Shown here piece after piece: positions 1-8,948 of a stretch of 64,000 bases of DNA (position 1 is its first letter; each line of letters begins with the position of its first letter). This DNA comes from Cohnella sp. GbtcB17. GTDB lineage: Bacteria > Bacillota > Bacilli > Paenibacillales > Paenibacillaceae. The stretch is taken from assembly GCF_019091135.1 (NCBI RefSeq), contig NZ_JAGXJW010000041.1, forward strand, positions 1 to 64,000. The letters are read 5' to 3'. The position numbers were made by a program, and so were the translations under genes. The notes under the pieces are model-generated. The model was not told the DNA's origin. It did not search any database and saw only the letters and a program-made list of their open reading frames with translations.

Positions 1-114
1 GTTCATTTGAGCGGGATTGAACCATTCACATCTCAAGGAGTATCCGAAGCGTACCGCAAGTGCGAAACGAATCCTAAGAGGGGGAAGGTCGTCATTCAGA
101 GAAAGCAGAGATGA
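1..114 (+). CDS. C-terminal end of a zinc-type alcohol dehydrogenase/quinone oxidoreductase-like protein (partial)
   Basis: The reading frame is open from the left edge to a TGA at 112-114 and gives 37 residues ending GKVVIQRKQR. The pattern of an EAYRKCE helix followed by KRGKVVIQ resembles the C-terminus of medium-chain NADPH:quinone oxidoreductases, where the last strand closes the catalytic domain. Catalytic and cofactor regions lie outside the window, so the call rests on the tail alone. A strong hairpin follows 28 bases downstream. Confidence 0.5.
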   Translation, partial: VHLSGIEPFTSQGVSEAYRKCETNPKRGKVVIQRKQR

Positions 115-142
115 TCCTCGAAACCATGCGTAAAATTACACG

Positions 143-176
143 AACAAGCAGCGGATGCCGCTGCTTGTTTGTCTTT
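143..176 (+). terminator. Intrinsic terminator after the partial oxidoreductase
   Basis: A perfect 12-bp stem (AACAAGCAGCGG at 143-154 and its complement at 158-169) with a 3-nt ATG loop is followed by a T-rich tract TTTGTCTTTT. It lies just after the stop at 114. Confidence 0.85.
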
Positions 177-296
177 TCTATCGTTTAAATCACTCCGAAG
201 CCATCGGAACTTATCGAACCACAGACAGAGGTTATGTTTATCTTGTTTCGTTATATTTTACGAGTAAGCAATCTAGCTGTGGAAGGAACGGATCAA

Positions 297-1676
297 GTGA
301 AAACTATACTACGCATCCTTATCTATATCATCGTTTTTGTCGTCGTCGTACGGGGGACAGGTGCCATCGGGTACGTCCATACCATGAATGCCGGAATGTC
401 GGTATACGATAAAACCGCCCCTTCATTGACGGATGTAAAGGTACCAAAATATGACGCAAACTAACCGACAGTGGCCGTGCTGCTGGCGAACGAAGTGACG
501 GAAGTGTTCGATTTTCTCGTCCCGTACGAAATGTTTGCGATGACTGAAGCTTACAATGTATACGGCGTTGCCCCGGATCGCGAGATTAAATCGCTAACGG
601 GCGGACTCGATGTCGTCCCGCATTATTCATTTGACGAGATGGATGCGATGCTCGGTAAAAGCCCGGACATTATCGTCATTCCGTTTATGCCGATTTTGAA
701 CGAGAAAAAATATGCGCCCGTCCGGGAATGGATTCGGAAGCACTCGGGTGCCAAGACGACATTGCTCTCCATTTGCAATGGGGCTGAAAACCTGGCGGAT
801 ACCGGCTTGCTGAACGGCAAATCGGCTGCGACGCACTGGGGAGACATCAACCGGCTCATAAAGAAATATCCGGAAATCCAGTGGGTGAAGGATCGGCGCT
901 ACGTCCCGCAAGGCAACCTCGTATCTTCTGCCGGTCTGACTTCGGGAATTGACGCTGTGCTATACGTCGTCTCCCAGCAGTTGGGCGAGGCGGCGGCGAA
1001 GAAAGTGGCAGGAGAGATGAACTATCCCTCCTACGATTATGTGACAAACCCGCAAATGAAACCGTTCGTCGCCGGACTCAGCGATATAACGTACGTACTG
1101 AATAACGCTTTTCAATGGAACAAAGTAAAGGCGGGTGTGCTGCTATATAACGGCGCCGATGAACTGGATTTGTCCGCCGCATTCGATACGTACGCCGCTT
1201 CCGGTACGACAACGACGTTGACCGTCTCCAGCGCGAACGAACCGATCGTAACGAAGCACGGCCTGAACCTCGTCGCGCGTTATCAGATCAAAGACGTGCC
1301 GAAGCTGTCGAAAATGATCGTTGTCGGTGCCGATGCCGAGGCTGCAGCCGCCGATGACATCAACCAATGGAAGAACAGCGGCAGCAGCACGAAATTGCTG
1401 TTCCTGCACCGCGACGCGGCGGATCGGTTCGCAATAGATCCCGCATTCGAGGATTTGGCCAGGCAGGAGGATATCCGGACAGCGAAGTTTGCCGCCAAGA
1501 GGCTTGAATATCGCGCCACCGATCACCTGAAGCTGGAGGGCAGGCCCTTCTCTCTTGAAGCGTTTGGCATACCGGTTATGCTCGGCGCCCTGTCCTTGCT
1601 CATCGCTTTTTTCATCGATCGGCTGTTTATCCGTAGGAAAAAGGGATCATCCGCAGATAGAGGCGCTGCGGGGTAA
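297..1676 (+). pseudogene. Membrane-anchored DJ-1/PfpI-family protein interrupted by an in-frame TAA
   Basis: A GTG at 297 preceded by GGAAGG opens a frame with an N-terminal membrane segment (ILIYIIVFVVVV). It reads into TAA at 462-464 and continues in the same frame through PTVAVLLANEVTEVFDF to 1676. Without the stop the product would be about 459 residues: signal anchor, DJ-1/PfpI (glutaminase-like) domain with the nucleophile-elbow sequence SICNGAE, a second alpha/beta region, and a C-terminal membrane helix before RRKK. The stop sits in the linker between anchor and domain, where a Lys or other residue would be expected. Translation could restart at GTG 471, giving an unanchored 401-residue protein. 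It could be a genuine nonsense mutation or a sequence error. Confidence 0.75.
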
Positions 1677-1725
1677 GCCTTGCTACATTATTGTGTTCGA
1701 AAGGCTCGCTGAGGTCGGCAGAAGC

Positions 1726-3318
1726 TCACGAATTCACGGGAACACTCCCGCTGTCCGCCTCTGTTTCTACAGACGTAGTCGCATCACTGGATGGTATTTC
1801 CGTTCCTTCTTGCGTCTCTTCCTCCGAGATCGTCGTCAGGGCATCAGCCGGTAGATCTGCCTCGCGGATCCAGATCATGCTCTCCACCGCCTCGACGAGA
1901 AGCCAACCGTCCCAACGCTCGAGAACGATGGCGGTTTGCGTTTGAAGCTTGGAGGGAGAGGGCTCCGTAGCAATCGGCGTTTCATAATGAACGACTTGCT
2001 CCGTCAAGCTGACGGCCAGGTTCATCGGCTTCTCGAACGGACCTGTTATGACCGCTCTGGAGGAGATCCAGCCGGAACCTGCCGGCGAGGAGATTTCCAG
2101 CCAATCGCCTTTCTGTCGCAACGTTTGGTAGCTGCCTTTATATACGATACCCGCCGACTTCGAACGAAGTTCAGGGAATTGGTATCCTTTTTCATCGGCG
2201 AGCAGTCGAACCTCTTTCGTCCATTGAGCAGCCGGCTGCCGCTTCAACCATAGGCCGTAGCCTTTCTCCGCTATCATCCATAGCGTATCTTTATGCTGCC
2301 GCCAGATTCGATTCCATTGCGACAGCGGGACGTGCGTCGATCCGGCGGCCACTCCGAGCTCTGGCGTCAGGGCGGGCCTGCCGAACTGCTGGATAAACCA
2401 GTCGGAGAACCCGCCGCCGGACGGATTGGGCTGCGGCGCTACGAGCGAATAACCCGTTAACTTGGCGTAAGCGGACGCAAAGCTATAATCGCGGCTGTAG
2501 TTCGCCGGATGGGTATGGAAATTCCAATATACGATTTCGCCCGACGTATGATAGGCAAGCGAGATTTCCGGTTTGACGGCGAGCGCGAGGTCGTACATGG
2601 CCTTCGCCTCTTTCGCTTGCAGCGGTTGGGCGCCTTTATAGTTCATATAAGTCGGCCTATTGGCTGCATTCGCGATTCCACCCCAATTCGCAGGGTATTG
2701 TCGGTTCAGATCGATGCCTTTGGCATTCGCTTTCCAACGCTTAAAGTCTCTGCTGCCATTATTCATATAAATGAGATTCGCGCGGTCGGCTTCCGGAAAA
2801 GCGCTCAAGCCGAATTGCTGGAGCGTCACGCCGTCGGGATTGACCATGGGAACGATACGGAACGTGACGCGATCCAGCAGGTCGCGGGCACGAAGCCCGC
2901 CCGAGACTATACTGTTTTTCTCGTATTGAACGGCCATTTCCTCAATCAACCTCATCAATACGATTGTCGTCATCCACTCGCGAGCATGATGTGAGCCATT
3001 CAACATAATGACGGCAGGCCCATGGCCGACATCGACCATGAACAACGAACGGCCATATTCGCTTTTCCCTGCTGAACCAAGCTTAATGAGTCGAGGATAT
3101 CTTGCCGACAGAGCCTGCAAATCGGCGCTCATACGGGTATAGGAATACACCTGCAGCGGATTGACGATAGGTTGAACGGAGGACGGATACGCCGTCTGAA
3201 CCGCAGCTTGCACAGGTAACAGAGCAGAGGAGAAGATGATCGCGACGGTTAAAACAATGGTAACTAAGATTCGGGTGTACTTGTTAAAGCGGATATCGTG
3301 CATGATTGCAAAAAACAT
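1726..3318 (-). CDS. Secreted M14-family zinc carboxypeptidase with C-terminal SH3-like repeats
   Basis: The 530-residue protein starts with a signal peptide/anchor at residues 14-38. The peptidase domain covers about 55-345 and holds the metal-site motif HAREW (His111, Glu114), NPDG at 160-163, the third zinc ligand in AYHTSGE (His257) and the catalytic glutamate in LTPELG (Glu320). Two SH3b-like segments follow (about 370-425 and 430-490), usual for wall-binding or substrate-presenting enzymes, then an acidic Ser/Thr-rich tail. Family members remove C-terminal residues from peptides or cleave gamma-D-Glu bonds in peptidoglycan; the sequence does not decide between these. The start is supported by GGAGG six bases upstream. 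It converges on the DJ-1 pseudogene. Confidence 0.88.
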   Translation of the reverse strand: MFFAIMHDIRFNKYTRILVTIVLTVAIIFSSALLPVQAAVQTAYPSSVQPIVNPLQVYSYTRMSADLQALSARYPRLIKLGSAGKSEYGRSLFMVDVGHGPAVIMLNGSHHAREWMTTIVLMRLIEEMAVQYEKNSIVSGGLRARDLLDRVTFRIVPMVNPDGVTLQQFGLSAFPEADRANLIYMNNGSRDFKRWKANAKGIDLNRQYPANWGGIANAANRPTYMNYKGAQPLQAKEAKAMYDLALAVKPEISLAYHTSGEIVYWNFHTHPANYSRDYSFASAYAKLTGYSLVAPQPNPSGGGFSDWFIQQFGRPALTPELGVAAGSTHVPLSQWNRIWRQHKDTLWMIAEKGYGLWLKRQPAAQWTKEVRLLADEKGYQFPELRSKSAGIVYKGSYQTLRQKGDWLEISSPAGSGWISSRAVITGPFEKPMNLAVSLTEQVVHYETPIATEPSPSKLQTQTAIVLERWDGWLLVEAVESMIWIREADLPADALTTISEEETQEGTEIPSSDATTSVETEADSGSVPVNS

Positions 3319-3406
3319 TTTGTTCCTCCAAAACAGTGATGTCGAAAACGAGAACTCTAGATCCTACTATTCGACACCGTTCAGCAATCCCCTCCAAACG
3401 TCAGCG

Positions 3407-3954
3407 TTATGTCCTGCTCCGATCTCCCTTCTCTAGCATATCAAGCAGCAGGCCAGCAAGCGGAGCCGCGAGTTGTGCGCTTTGCGCTGCCGACAGCAAG
3501 AGGCCAACATCTTTCTGCGGAATTTTACTTTCGGGTATGGATGACTTCTCGGCTAGCATTTTGCCATAGCTTTGATAGATGGGGGCGGTAAACAGAGTGC
3601 TCGTAAGCATATTGACCGCCGCTTTGGGATCAACCCCGCCGCGTTCGGCTATACCTAGTGCTTCTTCCAGTGAGCGTGCGGGTGAATACCGCCTATGCCC
3701 AGGCGTTCTAGGAAATCTTCGCTTTTAACGACGTCTTCCAACGCTTCATCGTCCCACACCAAGGTGACGACGATGCCGCCGGTTGTCACAGCGTCTGCTG
3801 GACGGCCCGCCTGCAGCGCACCTTGAGCGACGAGCGGTGCCGCTTTTTCCGGGGTGCGGTTGTATACGGTCAACGCATATCCTGCTTGGAGCAGATTGGC
3901 GGCGACTGGCATGCCTAGCAGTCCGAGTCCGATAAATCCAATGTTTTCTCTCAT
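3407..3954 (-). pseudogene. 3-hydroxyisobutyrate dehydrogenase-like NAD(P)-oxidoreductase with internal deletion
   Basis: Residues 1-95 of the upstream part match the Rossmann N-terminus of beta-hydroxyacid dehydrogenases (GFIGLGLLGMPVAANLL, then YNRTPEKAAPL and VTLVWDD). At GGIHP the frame runs out as HAHWKKH and stops. The next frame reads SLEEALGIAERGGVDP and continues as the helical C-terminal domain (AVNMLTSTLF, YQSYGKMLAEK). Family members are near 290 residues; here about 110-130 middle residues, including the substrate-binding and catalytic-lysine region, are missing and the junction is frameshifted. Also shortened at the C-terminus. It follows the MerR gene on the same strand and was probably its target. 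Confidence 0.85.
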
Positions 3955-3981
3955 GAATTTAACCTCCTTAGGGCGATAAAC

Positions 3982-3997
3982 ATTACGTCAACGTCAT
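3982..3997. promoter_or_regulatory. Putative MerR-family operator upstream of the oxidoreductase remnant
   Basis: ATTACGTCAACGTCAT matches the perfect palindrome in front of the MerR gene (4430-4445) at 14 of 16 positions and keeps the AAACAT/ATGTTT flanks. It lies between the MerR stop and the oxidoreductase start. Confidence 0.6.
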
Positions 3998-4015
3998 GTT
4001 TAGGGCAAAAAAAAA

Positions 4016-4402
4016 TTAATCCCTCTCATTGGCCTCAAGCCACCGCTCGAAACGTTCTATATTCGACTGCAAATCGCTGCGGAACTGCCCGAGCGCTTCA
4101 AGCTTCTGGTCCGTGTCGGCCAGATGCCGGTACAGGATGCCGAGGACTTTTCGTTTCGGCAGCACCTCGCTCGTATCCGTAAAGTAAAGCTCGATTACGT
4201 CCCGAATTTCCTCCAAACTTAGGCCAACCTTCTTCAACTGATCAATCTTTTGCAGACGAGCGACCGTTTCTTCCGTGTAGTAATGATGACCGTTGCCTTC
4301 GCGCTCGCCGGACGGAAGCAATCCAATGCTCTCGTAATAGCGAACCGTGCGCTGGGTTACCCCGGCTCGTTCTGTCAGATCGCCAATGCGCATGCGGTTC
4401 AT
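4016..4402 (-). CDS. MerR-family transcriptional regulator
   Basis: The 128-residue protein has the winged-helix MerR N-terminus (MRIGDLTERAGVTQRTVRYY, then SIGLLP and HHYYTEE). The dimerisation coiled coil follows at about 80-125. No cysteine pairs or metal-binding loop are visible in the C-terminal part, so it is more likely an organic-ligand or redox-responsive member than a metal sensor. A perfect 16-bp palindrome lies just upstream, and a near copy precedes the next gene on this strand, so it probably controls itself and that oxidoreductase, now a pseudogene. Confidence 0.9.
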   Translation of the reverse strand: MNRMRIGDLTERAGVTQRTVRYYESIGLLPSGEREGNGHHYYTEETVARLQKIDQLKKVGLSLEEIRDVIELYFTDTSEVLPKRKVLGILYRHLADTDQKLEALGQFRSDLQSNIERFERWLEANERD

Positions 4403-4429
4403 GATGGATTACTCCTTCCAGGATATAAT

Positions 4430-4445
4430 ATGACGTTAACGTCAT
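4430..4445. promoter_or_regulatory. Palindromic operator of the MerR gene
   Basis: ATGACGTTAACGTCAT is a perfect 16-bp palindrome 28 bp upstream of the MerR start codon. MerR proteins typically bind such a dyad in the promoter spacer; a second, 14/16 copy at 3982 supports a shared regulator. Confidence 0.65.
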
Positions 4446-4610
4446 GTTTGCATGATAGCATTGGGAGTGGAAGATGTAAAGAAGGAAGGCTTAGCCACAG
4501 CATGGCGACGACACCTGAACAGAGATTATAATAATCGTGTACGAAGTGCTTGGGGTTCTTGTTTAATTTCGATACGTATTCTTCCATATAAGTAATTAGA
4601 GGTGAGCTGC

Positions 4611-5465
4611 TTGAAACCGAATCGTTCCTCATCCGCATTGGGCGAGTTCATCAAATCGCGCAGAGAACGCTTGCAGCCTTCAGAGGCAGGGATCCTGCCG
4701 CTGCCCGGACGAAGGCGCACGCCGGGACTTCGAAGAGAAGAAGTCTCTTATCTTGCCCATATCAGCGTGACTTACTATTCCTGGCTGGAGCAAGGCAAGG
4801 AGGTGAATCCTTCGCCGGAAGTGCTGCTAAGTATCGGCAAAGCGCTTCAGCTTGACGAAGATGAGCAGAAGCATCTGTTCGATCTGGCCCATGTAGACGC
4901 GGCGAGTGTCGTGACAGTCCCGAATAACGGAAGGCCGGATACCGGCGTTTTGCAGAAAATCGTAGATCAGCTTTATTATCCTTCTTTTATAACGGACGAA
5001 GGTACGGATGTGATCGTATGGAATCGGGCAGCAGAACTGATCATAGCCGATTTCGGCAGTCTGCCGGACAAAGAACGGAATATGATAGAGATTATGTTTT
5101 TAAAGCCGGATTACCGTGCAAGACTGCTGAATTGGGAAGGTGCCGCCCGTTACTCCGTAGCGGTTATGCGGGCAAGCTTTGACCTTTACAAGGACAACCC
5201 GGTATATATGGAACGGTTCGAACGCTTGAGACGGGAAAGCGAGGACTTCGTGCATTTATGGGAGCTATATGAAGTCAAGCAAAAGCGCGTAGCCACCTCA
5301 TTATTTCGTCTTCCTGACGCACAAGAGATGGAGTTCACGCTCCATTCGGCGGGTGTCATCGATAACGACCCTGGACTGCACTGGTGTTTCTTTGTTCCGG
5401 TGCCCGGTTCCGGCACGGAGGAGAGATTATTGCGTGTACTGGAGCAGGACAGGCCGCTCCCGTAG
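4611..5465 (+). CDS. XRE-family regulator with MmyB-like ligand-binding domain
   Basis: The helix-turn-helix spans about residues 8-72 with the family hallmark RRRTPGLRREEVSYLA and YYSWLEQGKE. The C-terminal half (about 100-275) is MmyB-like, with VWNRAAELI and a late LYEVKQKRVA segment. A GAGGTGA site at 4599-4605 fits a TTG start at 4611 better than the in-frame GTG at 4602. It lies 96 bp ahead of an SDR gene in the same direction, an arrangement typical of this regulator class and its target. A second paralogue sits at 13794-14672. Confidence 0.9.
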   Translation: MKPNRSSSALGEFIKSRRERLQPSEAGILPLPGRRRTPGLRREEVSYLAHISVTYYSWLEQGKEVNPSPEVLLSIGKALQLDEDEQKHLFDLAHVDAASVVTVPNNGRPDTGVLQKIVDQLYYPSFITDEGTDVIVWNRAAELIIADFGSLPDKERNMIEIMFLKPDYRARLLNWEGAARYSVAVMRASFDLYKDNPVYMERFERLRRESEDFVHLWELYEVKQKRVATSLFRLPDAQEMEFTLHSAGVIDNDPGLHWCFFVPVPGSGTEERLLRVLEQDRPLP

Positions 5466-5561
5466 ACTGTTACTCCCGTTAATAGAATAGACGTGCTGTG
5501 GCTAGCTCCCTCCCGTTGCTTGTATGCTTCAGTGGAAGACAACGATTGGAGGGGACTTAGC

Positions 5562-6440
5562 ATGCAAACATGGTTTATTACAGGAGCTTCAGGAGGCTTG
5601 GCTGCACGTATAACTCGCCGGTTGCTGGACAGAGGGGACCGTGTAGCCGCAACGGTACGCAAGCCGGGTGTGCTGGATGATCTGCAGGCACAGTATGGCT
5701 CCCAACTATGGCAGGCTCATTTAGATCTGACCCACCCTCAGCAAATTGCCGAAGTTGTGGAACGTGCATTTTCAGAGCTGGGCACGATCGATGTGTTGGT
5801 CAATAATGCCGCCTATGGATTGTATGGCGCAGTGGAAGAAGCAAGCGACAGGCAAATTGAGCATCTGTTCATGACCAATGTGCTCGGCTCCCTGCGTGCA
5901 GCCCGTGCAGTCCTGCCTTTTTTCCGCAAGCAGGGCGGCGGTCACATTGTACAGATTTCGAGTATGGCGGGTCATTATTCGATTCCGGGCATGGGACTGT
6001 ACTGCTCTTCGAAATGGGCAGTCGAAGGGGCCTTCGAAGCGCTGGCTAAGGAAGTGGCTTCGTTCAATATTAAAACCACGATGGTGGAGCCCGGCGGGAT
6101 CCGAACGAATTTCATTTTAAGCAACGCCGTGATCGGCGAGCGGATGGACGAATACCGAAATACGGAGGCGGGCCAATTCGTTAGCCTGATGAAGGGGGAA
6201 CTGCCAGGCATAGATATGAGCATGTTCAACAAAATGGTTATCGGCGATCCGGATAAGATGGCGCAGCAGATTATCCACCGTGTCGATCAGGGCGAGGGGC
6301 CGATACGTATGGCGTTGGGCAGTGACGCCTATGAGCAAATCCGGGCAGCCCTGCTGGACAGACTGGCCGCACTGGAAGCACAGAAAGAGCTGGCTTGCTC
6401 CACGGATGCAGATGATGTAGTAAATGAAATAGGCAACTGA
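5562..6440 (+). CDS. Short-chain dehydrogenase/reductase (SDR) family oxidoreductase
   Basis: The 292-residue protein has a nucleotide-binding TGASGGLA (the usual final Gly of TGxxxGxG is Ala), NNAAYG, catalytic Ser in QISSMAGHYS and the YxxxK pair in YCSSKWAVEG. Its length and the PGGIRTNF segment fit classical SDRs that reduce or oxidise small carbonyl or alcohol substrates with NAD(P)H. Start ATG at 5562 has GGAGGGG seven bases upstream; an earlier in-frame start at 5493 lacks such a site. It follows the MmyB-type regulator and ends before a strong terminator. Confidence 0.9.
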   Translation: MQTWFITGASGGLAARITRRLLDRGDRVAATVRKPGVLDDLQAQYGSQLWQAHLDLTHPQQIAEVVERAFSELGTIDVLVNNAAYGLYGAVEEASDRQIEHLFMTNVLGSLRAARAVLPFFRKQGGGHIVQISSMAGHYSIPGMGLYCSSKWAVEGAFEALAKEVASFNIKTTMVEPGGIRTNFILSNAVIGERMDEYRNTEAGQFVSLMKGELPGIDMSMFNKMVIGDPDKMAQQIIHRVDQGEGPIRMALGSDAYEQIRAALLDRLAALEAQKELACSTDADDVVNEIGN

Positions 6441-6459
6441 ACACTGAACATAACTAAAT

Positions 6460-6491
6460 AAGACATCGCTCCTCCGAGACGATGTCTTTTT
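6460..6491 (+). terminator. Terminator after the SDR gene
   Basis: AAGACATCG at 6460-6468 pairs with CGATGTCTT at 6480-6488 and is followed by TTTTTAA. It lies between the convergent SDR and PAS-kinase genes and could work in both directions. Confidence 0.8.
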
Positions 6492-6501
6492 AATGAGACC
6501 A

Positions 6502-8670
6502 TTAAGTCATTTTTCCCTCCAACGGTTGGAAGCAGGCCGTAAATCCAAACGTCGCCCCTCCCCCGGGAGTGGCATCGACCCAAATTTGGCCATCCATCAG
6601 TTCAACCAGCTTTTTACTAATGGACAGTCCTAAGCCAGTCCCTTGTGACGCCGAAGAATTAGCGAGCTGTACATAGGGTTCGAAAATATGACCGGCCTGG
6701 TCCGGCGGAATTCCGATTCCGGTATCGACGATCTCAAATTGAATGCAGGCTCTATGATTGATTTCCTTAAGTTGAGTCACGTTTACACGCACGCCGCCTC
6801 GATCGGTAAACTTAACGGCATTCCCGATAAGATTTGTTAACACTTGTCTTAAACGTGTGGCATCCCCTCTCACGGCATCCGTTAATTGGGGACCGAAGGA
6901 GAGGGACAGTTCAATATTTTTGGACTGCGCTCTCGGTATTAATAATTCAACTGTCCTGGAGACTTCATCCTTGATCGAAAAAGGGTGATCTTCCAGAACT
7001 GTTTTCCCGGCCTCGACCTTGGAGATGTCCAGGATATCATTAACGATCTTCAACAACATTTCCCCGCTGCTTCGAATAACTTCAATACAATCCTTGTCGT
7101 CCGGCTGCAAGGTTTGCTTATCAAGCAACAGATCTGCCATCCCGATTACACCGTTTAATGGCGTTCTGATCTCATGACTGATCATGGCTACAAAATCGCT
7201 TTTTGCTTCATTGGCACGTTCCGCTACTTCTTTAGAGAACATGAGTTGCTTTTGCTCCGTGATATCCTTTGCTATGAGAAAGTAACCGACTTTTTGGTCA
7301 TGAACAACGATAGGAGCAATCGTAGCTAACACCTCGACCGATGTGTCGTCACTCCTAAAGATTTTATGGATACCTTGTTCAGCCAGCTCCATCTGTCCGT
7401 TGCGGATCAAGTTCCAGTTGGCTTCTCCAATGAACCCGCATATGCTCAAGCCTCGTAATGACGTTATAGGCAGCATCGTTAGTCTGCATGCCGCGGGATT
7501 CGTATTTTCAATTTTCCCAGCTAAATCAAATGAAAAAATGGCATCGTGGTTATAATGTTTAAGCGATGTATATCGTTCAATGGTCTCCAGCAGTTTTAGT
7601 TCTGCTTGCTTGCGCTCAGTAATGTCCTGTACCGTTCCACCAAGCTTATCGCTTGAAGCAACAGCCCTTATACTAAGATACTTATCAGCAAAAGCATATT
7701 CCTGTTCAATTAAATCTCCCTTGCACACATTCTTGATGGCGTTTAACAATTGATCGCGATCTTTGAGGTGAACCCCCTCAAGCAAGTCAGCGGCCTTAAA
7801 AAGTCCGGATTGATTATCAAGTCCTAGTATTTCAGACGCTTGGTCGGAAACCCACACTTCTTTTGTGTCAAAATAATATTCCCAACTACCCAGCTTGGCA
7901 ATTTTCTGAGCTTCCCTCAGGTTTGTCTCGCTTCTCCATCGATCCGTAATTTCCCGACCGATCGCAAGTATCCTTTGGTCTTCCGGCAATTCGCCGACGA
8001 CTTCGTACGTGGTTTCAAACCATAAGTAATGTCCATTGATGTGGCGCAATCTATAGCGAAGAATACCCTGCTGCGAAAAGTTCAGCTTCCTCAGACGTTT
8101 TAAATCTTCAGGATGATAATAATCGCTGTTCGATTTTCCGATAAACTCTTCCGGGCGGTAGCCAAGAAGATCAAAAACGGATGGGGATATGAATTCACAC
8201 ATGCCATCCAGTTTAGTGATATAAATGATATCCTGCGCATGATTTGTAATGAGTCTAAACATCTTTTCCCGCTCAACTAATTGCAATTCAACCTTCTTCT
8301 GTTCGGAAATATCAATCACATGGCATATCAAGTAGGGATGATTCCCGGCTTGTCCTTGAACGAACGATACGTGCAAGGATGCCCATAACGTCGTTTTATC
8401 TTTTCGAATATACCTTTTTTCCAAATGGAAATAAGAACGCTGACCCTCAGCTAATTCTCTAATCAAATGGTCATTTTCAGTGAAATCAGTTGGAAATGAA
8501 ATATCTTTATAGCAAAGCCCCTCTATCTCTTGATGAGAATAGCCCAATAAGTCACAGAATGCCTGATTTACTTTTAATATATCCCCTACAACCGACGTGA
8601 GCACAATGCCCATTGGAGCCTGGTTATAAACTTGTTCAAACATATTGAACAGATCTACGTGCTGTCCCAT
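6502..8670 (-). CDS. Soluble multi-PAS sensor histidine kinase
   Basis: The 722-residue protein has no membrane helix. Four PAS/PAC modules lie at about 10-120, 130-245, 250-355 and 360-475, followed by HisKA with the phospho-accepting His in MISHEIRTPLNG and a HATPase domain with DATRLRQVLTNLIGN, DTGIGIPP and GTGLGLSISKKL. It ends after the HATPase without a receiver domain, so the partner regulator is encoded elsewhere; none is adjacent. The start has GGAGGAG seven bases upstream. PAS modules suggest a cytosolic redox, light or small-ligand signal; none can be chosen from the sequence. Confidence 0.9.
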   Translation of the reverse strand: MGQHVDLFNMFEQVYNQAPMGIVLTSVVGDILKVNQAFCDLLGYSHQEIEGLCYKDISFPTDFTENDHLIRELAEGQRSYFHLEKRYIRKDKTTLWASLHVSFVQGQAGNHPYLICHVIDISEQKKVELQLVEREKMFRLITNHAQDIIYITKLDGMCEFISPSVFDLLGYRPEEFIGKSNSDYYHPEDLKRLRKLNFSQQGILRYRLRHINGHYLWFETTYEVVGELPEDQRILAIGREITDRWRSETNLREAQKIAKLGSWEYYFDTKEVWVSDQASEILGLDNQSGLFKAADLLEGVHLKDRDQLLNAIKNVCKGDLIEQEYAFADKYLSIRAVASSDKLGGTVQDITERKQAELKLLETIERYTSLKHYNHDAIFSFDLAGKIENTNPAACRLTMLPITSLRGLSICGFIGEANWNLIRNGQMELAEQGIHKIFRSDDTSVEVLATIAPIVVHDQKVGYFLIAKDITEQKQLMFSKEVAERANEAKSDFVAMISHEIRTPLNGVIGMADLLLDKQTLQPDDKDCIEVIRSSGEMLLKIVNDILDISKVEAGKTVLEDHPFSIKDEVSRTVELLIPRAQSKNIELSLSFGPQLTDAVRGDATRLRQVLTNLIGNAVKFTDRGGVRVNVTQLKEINHRACIQFEIVDTGIGIPPDQAGHIFEPYVQLANSSASQGTGLGLSISKKLVELMDGQIWVDATPGGGATFGFTACFQPLEGKMT

Positions 8671-8869
8671 GTAGGCTCCTCCGTTATTTCAAGTGTAACT
8701 ATTATACCATTCACTTTACTTTTCAAGATTAATATTTGATCAATTATTACGAACCAACTAAAAATTCCGACTTGACTTCTGTGATTTATGGGTTTAATAT
8801 CGTCTCATAAACCTTTTAGCACTCGTTATTTTAGTGTTAAAGCAATTTCATAAGCCGATTGGACCAACC

Positions 8870-8916
8870 AAAGGCCACAGCGATCCCCGATTCGGGGACA
8901 GTTGCGGTCTTTTTTT
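8870..8916 (+). terminator. Orphan terminator-like hairpin just upstream of the MarR gene
   Basis: AAAGGCCACAGCG at 8870 pairs, with wobbles and a few mismatches, to the arm ending TTGCGGTCTTT. The apex is TCCCC-GATT-CGGGGA and seven T follow at 8910-8916. No gene on this strand lies upstream, so it may be a leader attenuator or what is left of a lost gene. Confidence 0.55.
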
Positions 8917-8948
8917 GATGCTCTGAAGGAGGGTGCGACAAAAAAAGG

